Of a DNA stretch of 6,476 nucleotides, positions 1 through 5,400 are shown in pieces (the first letter of the stretch is position 1; the number at the start of each line of letters is the position of its first letter). The notes under the pieces are model-generated. The model ran no database searches and was not told the DNA's origin. It saw only the letters and a program-made list of their open reading frames with translations. The position numbers and the translations under genes are program-made. The DNA is from Nitrospirota bacterium (GTDB lineage Bacteria; Nitrospirota; Thermodesulfovibrionia; JACRGW01): NCBI GenBank assembly GCA_016212195.1, contig JACRGW010000148.1, forward strand, positions 1-6,476, read 5' to 3'.

Positions 1-584
1 GCAAGGGTCTTAATAATCGGACTCAGGACTTTACCGAATGAGGCGAGACTACTCCCGTGATGTGGGGTCGAAAGTGTTATAAGACCTACGATCTCACCTA
101 TATACCTGTAGAATCTATCGAGATATCTTCTCGCAATAAGTCCTCCACGGCTATGCCCTAAAAGGACAAAATTCCTTTTAGGAAACCTCTTTTTTACGAT
201 TCCTAATATATAGTCAAGTTCTTTAACAGCCTCCTCTATAGGCCCGCTCGGCCTCCGTTGGGTCCATGTAACCAGATCATAACCCTGATTTTGGAGATAT
301 TGCCATAAAGGCTCAGGGGGGTCTGGAAGGTCTTCGAGGGGTCTCGAAAGGGTAATCCCCTTTACCTTCCTTTTCGGTGCAGAATCGTGGAAACCAAGGC
401 TTACAGGCAAGGGTCTATTATGAAGGTCTGTAAGGACATACCGAAAGGAAAGAAGTCCACCGAGGAGTCTTCCTTTATAAGGCTCTGTCCATACTCCCTC
501 AGTCATACCGAGGCCGTGGATAAGGACAATGACAGGCCCTTGTGATTCCTGTCCTCTCGATATTTTATATTTTAAACGTGCCAT
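1..584 (-). CDS. Alpha/beta-hydrolase, lipase/esterase-like (partial, C-terminus outside window)
   Basis: This is an open frame of 194 visible codons that continues past base 1. An early strand and turn, VIVLIHGLG (HGLG at about residues 23-26), fits the oxyanion-hole loop. GHSRGG at about 143-148 is the nucleophile elbow (GxSxG, Ser145). STPHHG at about 172-177 follows, as in PGAP1-like and triacylglycerol-lipase-like hydrolases. The acidic and His members of the triad should lie beyond the window. No signal peptide or membrane segment is visible, so it is probably cytoplasmic. The substrate cannot be told. I chose ATG 584 because a good promoter ends 5 bp before it and there is no Shine-Dalgarno. 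An in-frame ATG at 626 would add 14 residues (MALDTV...), but that stretch is the promoter itself and also lacks a Shine-Dalgarno. The gene is divergent from ribD. The fold is secure; the exact function is unknown. Confidence 0.85.
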   Translation of the reverse strand, partial: MARLKYKISRGQESQGPVIVLIHGLGMTEGVWTEPYKGRLLGGLLSFRYVLTDLHNRPLPVSLGFHDSAPKRKVKGITLSRPLEDLPDPPEPLWQYLQNQGYDLVTWTQRRPSGPIEEAVKELDYILGIVKKRFPKRNFVLLGHSRGGLIARRYLDRFYRYIGEIVGLITLSTPHHGSSLASFGKVLSPIIKTL

Positions 585-589
585 GCTGG

Positions 590-619
590 ATATTATTCTG
601 ATATTTCTTACCGTGTCAA
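590..619 (-). promoter_or_regulatory. Sigma-70-type promoter of the hydrolase, probably leaderless
   Basis: On the minus strand a consensus -35 TTGACA (614-619) is followed by an 18-bp spacer and TAATAT (590-595, 4 of 6 matches to TATAAT). Five bases then lead to ATG 584. A start point 6-7 bases after the -10 would fall on or next to the ATG, giving an mRNA without a leader. This fits the lack of a Shine-Dalgarno. The yicC promoter has the same spacing. It is inferred from sequence only. Confidence 0.55.
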
Positions 620-650
620 GAGCCATAGCTTTACACCCGAAATTGCTGAA

Positions 651-724
651 AGAGATTCTGAAACAAGTTCAGAATGACAATTTTCAGGCATTTGATGTCA
701 TGCCGAACTTGTTTCGGCATCTCG
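651..724. repeat. Head-to-head pair of REP-like palindromic elements
   Basis: There are two copies of a 28-bp unit in opposite orientation, at 652-679 (minus) and 696-723 (plus), 16 bp apart. Each is TGTC, then a 21-bp palindrome (655-675 and 700-720), then CTC. The palindromes have 8-bp stems around a CTTGT loop: ATTCTGAA/TTCAGAAT in one and ATGCCGAA/TTCGGCAT in the other. The four differences between copies form two fully compensated base pairs. The two units can also pair with each other into a longer hairpin. They sit between divergent genes. Such palindromes are dispersed in many bacterial genomes; from memory, their spurious translations include peptides like LKQVQND, which can be read here. 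Whether they act as a mobile, terminator or mRNA-stability element cannot be told. Confidence 0.8.
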
Positions 725-772
725 TTTGTAATTGCAATGGATATTGATTCCATCGGCAATTTTGGGTTTACA

Positions 773-778
773 TATAAT
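773..778 (+). promoter_or_regulatory. Possible -10 box for ribD
   Basis: A perfect TATAAT lies 27 bp before the chosen ribD ATG. No recognisable -35 is found 16-18 bp upstream (bases 749-756 read TCCATCGG). If used, it would give a leader of about 20 bases without a Shine-Dalgarno. The upstream stretch is too short for an FMN riboswitch and shows none of its conserved blocks. Weak support. Confidence 0.3.
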
Positions 779-805
779 ATACCTCTATGGTATGTTTCAA
801 TCTAT

Positions 806-1933
806 ATGACTGACAGATACTATATGAAAACGGTCTTGAGACTTGCAGCGAAAGGAAGAGGTGATACAAGTCCAAATCCGATGGTCGGTGCAATAATCGT
901 TAAAAGGAACAGGGTCATCGGCAAAGGTTACCATAAAAGGGCAGGAAACCCTCATGCTGAGACCCTTGCCCTCAAGGAGGCAGGTGAAAAGGCAACCGAT
1001 GCAACTCTTTATGTGAACCTTGAGCCATGCTGCCATCGCGATAAAAAGACCCCTCCCTGTACGGATACCATTATTAGGTCTGGAGTTAAAAAGGTAGTTC
1101 TTGGAATGGTAGACCCGAATCCAAAGGTTTCAGGAGGAGGGATAAATATTCTGAGGAAGGCTGGAATAAAAGTAATAACAGGGATTCTTGAAGAAGAATC
1201 AAGAAGGCTCAACGAGGCATATATAAAATACATAACCACCGGTATACCCTTCGTAATACTTAAAATAGCGTCGAGCCTTGATGGGAAAATAGCTACTGGG
1301 TCAGGAGAGTCTAAATGGATAACAGGTGAGCAGTCGAGGAAAATAGTCCATCGTCTAAGGTCTGAAGTTGACGCTGTAATGGTGGGTATCGGAACAGTGC
1401 TCATGGATGATCCGATGCTAAATGTAAGGTTAATTAAGGGAGGGAATCCCCACAGGTTAATACTTGACAGTCAGTTAAAGATTCCTTTAACCGCAAGGAT
1501 ACTTAACCCTGAACTAAACCTATCATTGGGATTAAGCCACCCAGTACCGTCTGAGTCAAAGACATATATTGTAACATCCCCTGATGCGCCGGAAGATAAA
1601 ATTATAGCCTTAGAGAAGAAGGGAATAAGGATAATCCCTGTGGATTCAAAAGAAGGATATATTGATCTTCCCCTTTTAATGAAGGAACTCGGTAATATTG
1701 GTATTATGAGTCTTATGATAGAGGGTGGCTCAGAGACTAATGCCTCAGCGCTGAGGGCTGGGATTATCGATAAGGTCTTAATATTCCTATCCCCTAAAAT
1801 TATAGGGGGTTCCAATTCAAAAGGTTCTGTTGGAGGTACATCTCCCGAAAGATTGACCGATGCTATAATCCTGAAAGACCTCAGGTTTAGAAGATCAGGA
1901 GAAGATCTACTTATTGAGGGATATCTAAGATAA
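806..1933 (+). CDS. ribD: Bifunctional riboflavin biosynthesis protein RibD (deaminase/reductase)
   Basis: The product deaminates 2,5-diamino-6-ribosylamino-4-pyrimidinone 5'-phosphate, then reduces the ribosyl side chain with NADPH. These are two successive cytosolic steps of riboflavin synthesis. The N-terminal deaminase (about 1-146) has TSPNPMVGAIIV, the zinc motif HAE (50-52), and the paired zinc cysteines in EPC...TPPC (Cys75, Cys85). The C-terminal RibD_C reductase (about 149-375) has KIASSLDGKIA (153-163), WITG, the VDAVMVGIGTVLMDDP block and IEGGSE (305-310). Its 375 residues are close to the usual 360-370. I chose ATG 806 because MTDRYYMKTVLRLAAKG matches the family N-terminus. The frame is open back to 674, but that part is translated repeat. 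ATG 827 is an alternative. Neither start has a clear Shine-Dalgarno. No other rib genes are adjacent. The 3' end overlaps the convergent coaBC by 9 bp. Confidence 0.95.
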   Translation: MTDRYYMKTVLRLAAKGRGDTSPNPMVGAIIVKRNRVIGKGYHKRAGNPHAETLALKEAGEKATDATLYVNLEPCCHRDKKTPPCTDTIIRSGVKKVVLGMVDPNPKVSGGGINILRKAGIKVITGILEEESRRLNEAYIKYITTGIPFVILKIASSLDGKIATGSGESKWITGEQSRKIVHRLRSEVDAVMVGIGTVLMDDPMLNVRLIKGGNPHRLILDSQLKIPLTARILNPELNLSLGLSHPVPSESKTYIVTSPDAPEDKIIALEKKGIRIIPVDSKEGYIDLPLLMKELGNIGIMSLMIEGGSETNASALRAGIIDKVLIFLSPKIIGGSNSKGSVGGTSPERLTDAIILKDLRFRRSGEDLLIEGYLR

Positions 1934-3121
1934 ATTCTGACTTCTCTTCAGTTCGATAACCTTATCTATAATCCTGTCAGCAACCTCTATTTTGGACATC
2001 AAAGGTAGCTCTGAAACCCTGCCTTTTCTATCTATCATCGTTACTTTATTGGTATCCACATCGAATCCCGCTCCTTCGTCCCTCAGATCATTAACCACTA
2101 CCATATCAAGATTTTTTTCAATAAGTTTCTTCTTTCCATTTTCGACAGCATTATCTGTCTCTGCCGCAAACCCAACAAGGATCCTCTTTCCTTTTCTGTC
2201 TCCCATCTTCTTCAGTATATCAGGGTTTTCTTTCATCCTTAAGGTCAGAGTACCACCATTTTTCTTTATCTTATGCGGTGATACTTCAGGACTCCAATCA
2301 GCTACAGCGGCAGCCATAATACCTATTGTAGCATTTTCGAAAGAGGATATTACCTTCTTCATCATCTCTTCAGTCCTCTCTACGGAAATATAATTGACAC
2401 CGAAAGGTGGTTTTAATGTTGTTGGACCGCTTATCAGGGTAACCTCTGCGCCCCTCCTCCACGCTACCCTCGCCAATGAGTAGCCCATCTTTCCGGAGGA
2501 TCTATTCGAAACAAACCTTACAGGGTCTATTGGCTCTCGTGTTGGACCTGCCGTAATGAGAACAGTCTCCCCCCTGAGATCCTCTTTTTTCTTAAGTATT
2601 TCTATCACCTTTTTGATTATCTTCTCTGTTTCTGGAAATCTTCCTATACCTTTATGTCCACAGGCAAGATCACCTAACTCTGGTTCCAGGACCTCTATTC
2701 CTTTTTCTTCAAGAATCTCCTTATTCCTCTGAAGAATAGGATTTTCATACATCCAGTTATTCATTGCAGGCACCATTAAAACCGGTATAGGAGAAGCCAT
2801 AAGGAGTGTACTCATTAGATCATCTGCTATCCCTGATGCCATTTTCCCGATAATATTGGCAGTTGCAGGCGCTATAAGAAAGAGATCATTATTCTCAAGA
2901 AGAGTTATATGGCTCAGTGGTTCCTGAGTTAGATCTGTAAATACCTTTTTTCTGGACACAGTTTCAAGGGTGAGGGGGGTAATAAAAGTCTGTGCACTCC
3001 TTGTCATGGTAACAGTAATCTCTGCTCCAAGGTCAATAAGCCTCCTTATAAGATCTATCGTCTTGTAAGCAGCAATACTCCCCGTTATCCCTAAAAGGAT
3101 CCTTTTCCCTGTAAGATTCAT
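1925..3121 (-). CDS. coaBC: Bifunctional phosphopantothenoylcysteine decarboxylase / phosphopantothenate-cysteine ligase
   Basis: The product makes 4'-phosphopantetheine from 4'-phosphopantothenate, CTP and cysteine, the middle of coenzyme A synthesis. The N-terminal CoaC half (1 to about 180) is an FMN flavoprotein with GITGSIAAYK (11-20), the catalytic His in SHITL (His71), APATAN (84-89), the substrate clamp PAMNNWMY (118-125) and the active Cys in ACGHKGIGR (Cys154). The CoaB half (about 184-398) has ITAGPTREPIDPVRFVSN (Asn206), AAAVADW (270-276), KIKK (284-287) and GFAAET (317-322). The length of 398 is normal for the fusion. ATG 3121 has a Shine-Dalgarno-like AAAAGGAA with 8-bp spacing that overlaps the rpoZ stop, so translation is probably coupled. 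It is the last gene of the minus-strand run. No terminator follows, because the gene ends inside ribD. Confidence 0.97.
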   Translation of the reverse strand: MNLTGKRILLGITGSIAAYKTIDLIRRLIDLGAEITVTMTRSAQTFITPLTLETVSRKKVFTDLTQEPLSHITLLENNDLFLIAPATANIIGKMASGIADDLMSTLLMASPIPVLMVPAMNNWMYENPILQRNKEILEEKGIEVLEPELGDLACGHKGIGRFPETEKIIKKVIEILKKKEDLRGETVLITAGPTREPIDPVRFVSNRSSGKMGYSLARVAWRRGAEVTLISGPTTLKPPFGVNYISVERTEEMMKKVISSFENATIGIMAAAVADWSPEVSPHKIKKNGGTLTLRMKENPDILKKMGDRKGKRILVGFAAETDNAVENGKKKLIEKNLDMVVVNDLRDEGAGFDVDTNKVTMIDRKGRVSELPLMSKIEVADRIIDKVIELKRSQNLS

Positions 3122-3128
3122 AAATTAA

Positions 3129-3136
3129 TTCCTTTT
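3129..3136 (-). promoter_or_regulatory. Ribosome binding site of coaBC, overlapping the rpoZ stop codon
   Basis: On the minus strand AAAAGGAA lies 8 bases before ATG 3121, counted from the GGA core. The TAA of rpoZ (3135-3137) shares its first bases. This arrangement suggests that ribosomes finishing rpoZ re-initiate on coaBC. Confidence 0.65.
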
Positions 3137-3518
3137 ATTCTCCCCTCTCCCCAAAAATATCTTCCTTTCTCTTTTCTGTCTCTGCCTTCTCCAAAAGGTA
3201 TACCTTCAGATCTTTTTCAAGTTCGCTAAGCTCTTCTTCCTTGCCTTCCTTTTTAGCTATCGCAGTCACTTTTTTCTTAAACTCGAGTTTCTTCGCTATC
3301 TCTTTTGCCTTCACAGCCCCTTCTCCTGTTAAATAATCAAGCTTTTCCAAGACCGATTCTTCAAGGGCAATTGTGGTGTTCTTTTTGTACTTTGTTGTTA
3401 TCAGTGCCTTTACACCCTCAGAGAGTGTCTTAGCTCTCTGGGAAGTGATTATAACAAGGCGGAAACGGCTGTCGATTTTACTATCCTCTATCTCTATTGG
3501 TAATGATAAGATATCCAT
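3135..3518 (-). CDS. rpoZ: DNA-directed RNA polymerase omega subunit, with long charged C-terminal extension
   Basis: Omega is a small accessory subunit that helps fold and assemble the beta' subunit of RNA polymerase. Residues about 10-60 match the family: DSRFRLVIITSQRAKTL (16-32) corresponds to RFxLVxxAxxRARQL, and KKNTTIALEE (45-54) to the KxxxIALRE segment. The position between gmk and coaBC is the classic one and supports the call. At 127 residues it is longer than the roughly 70-90 typical of omega. From about 65 onward it is very rich in Lys and Glu, probably helical or coiled, and resembles nothing I recognise. ATG 3518 has an ideal Shine-Dalgarno and directly follows an in-frame TAA of the gmk frame. 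The stop overlaps the coaBC ribosome binding site. Confidence 0.85.
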   Translation of the reverse strand: MDILSLPIEIEDSKIDSRFRLVIITSQRAKTLSEGVKALITTKYKKNTTIALEESVLEKLDYLTGEGAVKAKEIAKKLEFKKKVTAIAKKEGKEEELSELEKDLKVYLLEKAETEKRKEDIFGERGE

Positions 3519-3523
3519 TTAAA

Positions 3524-3530
3524 CCTCCTT
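3524..3530 (-). promoter_or_regulatory. Strong ribosome binding site of rpoZ
   Basis: AAGGAGG on the minus strand, 5 bases before ATG 3518, is a near-perfect anti-16S match and fixes the rpoZ start. It lies only a few bases downstream, in mRNA sense, of the 3536-3581 palindrome. Confidence 0.85.
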
Positions 3531-3535
3531 TCTGT

Positions 3536-3581
3536 AATCCCCCTCTGCTCCCCCTTTAGTAAAGGGGGGTGGGGGGGGATT
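3536..3581. repeat. Nested G/C-run palindrome in the gmk-rpoZ gap
   Basis: There are two nested stems. The outer one pairs AATCCCCC (3536-3543) with GGGGGATT (3574-3581). The inner one pairs CCCCCTTT (3550-3557) with AAAGGGGG (3561-3568) around an AGT loop. An 8-base G run (3571-3578) forms part of one arm. The design resembles dispersed intergenic palindromes of the CCCCCTTT...AAAGGGGG type that I recall from deltaproteobacterial and related genomes. There is no U tract after the stem in the mRNA sense, so it is not an intrinsic terminator of the operon. It could still slow ribosomes or protect mRNA ends. Confidence 0.7.
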
Positions 3582-3632
3582 ATTAATTAACCTTTCTACC
3601 CACCCAGTATCTATCCTTTCTCTACGGCATCT

Positions 3633-4202
3633 TTAAGAAAGTATTATAGATTTTAGCTCTGAAAGGGCTTCTGCGAAATCGTTGTTAACTATAATATATT
3701 CATACTCTTTATATTCAGATATCTCTTCTCTTGCCTTCATTAACCTATCCTTTATCTCAATCTCCGAGTTTGCCATCCTCTTCTTAAGTCTGTCTTCCAG
3801 TATCTCCATAGACGGAGGTAAAATAAATATATAGACTCCTTCTCTATATCTCCTTTTTATCTGATTAGCACCTTGGATATCGATATCAAGAATAACATCA
3901 TATTCTTTTCTGAGATTTTCAAGTTCCTTTATCGGAGTCCCGTATAAATGACCATGTACCTCCGCCCACTCTGCAAATTCACCTTTTTCAATCATATCCT
4001 TAAACTCTTTTAGGGTAACAAAGGTGTAATCCTTTCGGTTGACCTCTCCTGGTCTTGGTGTTCTTGTTGTATAAGATATTGTGTATTTGAGATTATGAAT
4101 CAGTCTGCTCATCTCCCGGCAAAGAGTAGTCTTCCCTGCCCCTGACGGAGCTGAGACCACAAAAAGTATCCCCATTCTCATTTCAGGATTTTCATTCCTC
4201 AT
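3633..4202 (-). CDS. gmk: Guanylate kinase, C-terminally shortened by an in-frame stop
   Basis: The product phosphorylates GMP to GDP with ATP in the cytosol. The P-loop SAPSGAGKTT is at 17-26, as in E. coli Gmk. The GMP-binding part includes SYTTRTPRPGE (43-53) and EWAEVHGHLYGT (78-89). LDIDIQGA (105-112) and FILPPS (126-131) follow, then the lid region with RLKKRM and the VNNDF...ELKSII end. The ATG overlaps the remA TGA (ATGA), which suggests coupling, with a G-rich Shine-Dalgarno. In-frame ATGs at 4181 and 4175 would give a more usual short N-terminus. The protein stops at 189 residues, about 15-20 short of the family. The stop falls on the conserved Glu of the II-x-A-E-R-x-R segment, and the rest of the tail is still encoded in frame. 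All catalytic regions are intact, so it is probably active unless the tail is needed for stability. Confidence 0.93.
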   Translation of the reverse strand: MRNENPEMRMGILFVVSAPSGAGKTTLCREMSRLIHNLKYTISYTTRTPRPGEVNRKDYTFVTLKEFKDMIEKGEFAEWAEVHGHLYGTPIKELENLRKEYDVILDIDIQGANQIKRRYREGVYIFILPPSMEILEDRLKKRMANSEIEIKDRLMKAREEISEYKEYEYIIVNNDFAEALSELKSIILS

Positions 4203-4447
4203 CCCCCACCCTCTGAGAACCTCTGGGTGATGGTCTCTGCCTGCAAAGCAGAGAGGATTATATGATCGCTATCTGTGATAATAATTGACCTCGTTTTTCT
4301 CCCCTGAGTAGCATCTATGAGTTTGCCCCTTTCCTTTGCCTCATCCTTAAGCCTTTTCATCGGAGATGAATCAGGAATTACGACAGCCACTACTCTGTTG
4401 CTCGATACGGCATTTCCGAATCCTATATTTATCAATCTAACGTTCAT
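4199..4447 (-). CDS. remA: RemA/YlzA-family (DUF370) DNA-binding regulatory protein
   Basis: This is a small protein of 82 residues that matches RemA along its length: RLINIGFGNAVSSNRVVAV, then PDSSPMKRLKDEAKERGKLIDATQGRKTRSIIITDSDHIILSALQAETITQRF. In Bacillus subtilis RemA binds DNA and activates biofilm matrix genes. Its role in other lineages with this yicC-remA-gmk order is not established, and I do not infer biofilm control here. I chose ATG 4447 because MNVRLINIGFGN matches the family start and has the Shine-Dalgarno AAGGAG 9 bases upstream. An in-frame ATG at 4477 would add 10 residues with only a weak GAGTGA upstream. The stop overlaps the gmk start by 4 bases. Confidence 0.9.
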   Translation of the reverse strand: MNVRLINIGFGNAVSSNRVVAVVIPDSSPMKRLKDEAKERGKLIDATQGRKTRSIIITDSDHIILSALQAETITQRFSEGGG

Positions 4448-4456
4448 TATCCCTAA

Positions 4457-4462
4457 CTCCTT
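4457..4462 (-). promoter_or_regulatory. Ribosome binding site that selects the inner remA start
   Basis: AAGGAG on the minus strand, 9 bases before ATG 4447. It favours this start over the upstream in-frame ATG 4477, which lies 3 bases after the yicC stop codon. Confidence 0.65.
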
Positions 4463-4480
4463 TATTCTTTGTGTCATTGA

Positions 4481-5347
4481 TCACTCGATATTCTGGATCT
4501 GTTCTCTTATCCTTTCGAGTTCCGCCTTGATTTCTATAACATTTAAAGAAATCTCTGCATCGCCAGCCTTTGAACTAACAGTATTTACCTCCCTTCCTAT
4601 TTCCTGGATGAGGAAATCGAGTTTTTTCCCAATAGCACCTTCTTCATCCAACATCTTTCTTAACTGACCAATATGGCTCCTTATTCTCACTATCTCCTCT
4701 GTAATATCGCACCTCTCAGCAAAAAGTGCAACCTCAAAATGAATTCTCCTCTCATCTATTTCTACTCCTTCAGCTAACAAGTACTTAACATTCCCTAAGA
4801 GCCTCTCTCTATAGCCCTCAACTATCTGAGGACATTTTTTATCTATCATCTCAAGGTGTTGCTCTACAGTTCCAATCCTTCCCAAGAGGTCTCCCCTTAA
4901 AAATTCTCCCTCCTCCCTTCTCATCGTTAACAACTCTTTAATAGAATCTCCAAGGGCATCTTCTATATCCTTCCATGCTTCCTCGATATCTTCTTCTGCT
5001 TCCTTAAGAGATATAAATTCTTTCATAGATGCCATCAAAGTTAGATCGACCTCTCCTTTAAGATTAAAATCCGTCTTCAGACTCTCTAAAAGTTTATAAT
5101 ACTGATTGACAAGTTCTCTATCCAAAACTAAAGATCTGGCTTCTGTCTTTCCATTCCTTGTTATGGAGACCTCTAACCTGCCTCTTGAAAATTTATCCTG
5201 GAGCACCTTCTTTATCCTTAGTTCTAATATAGAAAGTGACTTTGGAAGTCTTATGGATATATCAAGGTATCTGTGGTTAAAACTCCTTATCTCTGCCACA
5301 AAACTCCCTTCCTCACCCCTTCCATATCCAGTCATACTCTGGATCAT
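4481..5347 (-). CDS. yicC: YicC/YloC-family endoribonuclease
   Basis: YicC-family proteins are cytosolic endoribonucleases; E. coli YicC has been linked to small-RNA turnover. The 288 residues are the normal length. Family signatures are in order: MTGYGRG (5-11), IRSFNHRYLDI (20-30), the RGRLEV segment (55-60), MRREEGEFLRGDL (142-154), ERCDITEEIVRIRSHI (211-226), and the C-terminal GKKLDFLIQEIGREVNTVSSKAGD (240-263). ATG 5347 gives the standard MIQSMTGYGRG start. No Shine-Dalgarno precedes it. Instead a promoter ends 5 bases before the ATG, so the mRNA is probably leaderless. It heads the yicC-remA-gmk-rpoZ-coaBC run. The gap to remA is 33 bases, or 3 if the longer remA start is used. Confidence 0.95.
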   Translation of the reverse strand: MIQSMTGYGRGEEGSFVAEIRSFNHRYLDISIRLPKSLSILELRIKKVLQDKFSRGRLEVSITRNGKTEARSLVLDRELVNQYYKLLESLKTDFNLKGEVDLTLMASMKEFISLKEAEEDIEEAWKDIEDALGDSIKELLTMRREEGEFLRGDLLGRIGTVEQHLEMIDKKCPQIVEGYRERLLGNVKYLLAEGVEIDERRIHFEVALFAERCDITEEIVRIRSHIGQLRKMLDEEGAIGKKLDFLIQEIGREVNTVSSKAGDAEISLNVIEIKAELERIREQIQNIE

Positions 5348-5352
5348 AAAAT

Positions 5353-5382
5353 AAAATAGAATAGATTGAAGTGGTTTGTCAA
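5353..5382 (-). promoter_or_regulatory. Promoter of the yicC-coaBC operon, probably leaderless
   Basis: On the minus strand a consensus -35 TTGACA (5377-5382) is followed by an 18-bp spacer and TATTTT (5353-5358, 4 of 6). Five bases (ATTTT) separate it from ATG 5347, so transcription would begin at or beside the start codon. The lack of a Shine-Dalgarno agrees. A perfect 10-bp palindrome (5385-5394) sits just upstream of the -35. Confidence 0.6.
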
Positions 5383-5400
5383 GAGAAGTACTTCGGTATG

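Larger units (their letters stand above)
3522..3632 (-). other. Readable gmk-frame tail after the gmk stop codon
   Basis: After the TAA of gmk (3633-3635) the same frame stays open for 37 codons, up to TAA 3519-3521, which abuts the rpoZ ATG. The first part reads RCRRERIDTGWVERLINN. It looks like the normal C-terminal helix of guanylate kinases; E. coli has AERLRMSRQ... at this place. The remainder (PPPPPFTKGG...) is the translated palindrome and has no protein character. I read the first 18 or so codons as a severed gmk tail. Confidence 0.6.

Noticed and set aside
529..747. Plus-strand open frame of 72 codons
   Set aside because: It lies antisense to the hydrolase start and runs through the palindromic repeats, which generate its LKQVQND and MPNLFRHL peptides. 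No family resemblance and no ribosome binding site.
674..805. 44-codon N-terminal extension of ribD
   Set aside because: It starts inside a repeat unit, has no resemblance to RibD proteins, and overlaps the candidate -10 box. The family N-terminus begins at ATG 806.
627..805. FMN riboswitch upstream of ribD
   Set aside because: ribD is often FMN-riboswitch controlled, so I looked for it. The conserved RFN blocks are absent and the stretch is mostly filled by the repeat pair.
1020..1063. One extra residue between the zinc cysteines of RibD compared with E. coli
   Set aside because: Nine residues lie between the zinc cysteines rather than eight. As far as I recall, this spacing also occurs in other RibD proteins, so it is not a defect.
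797..1815. Minus-strand open frames inside ribD, and plus-strand ones inside coaBC, remA, yicC and E2
   Set aside because: All lie antisense to genes with strong family matches, have no recognisable products and no ribosome binding sites. They are shadow frames.
3536..3581. Intrinsic terminator between gmk and rpoZ
   Set aside because: The stem is stable, but no T tract follows on either strand, and rpoZ and coaBC downstream have no evident promoter of their own.
4448..4477. Longer RemA starting at ATG 4477
   Set aside because: The extra 10 residues are outside the conserved family start and have a poor ribosome binding site, whereas ATG 4447 has AAGGAG.
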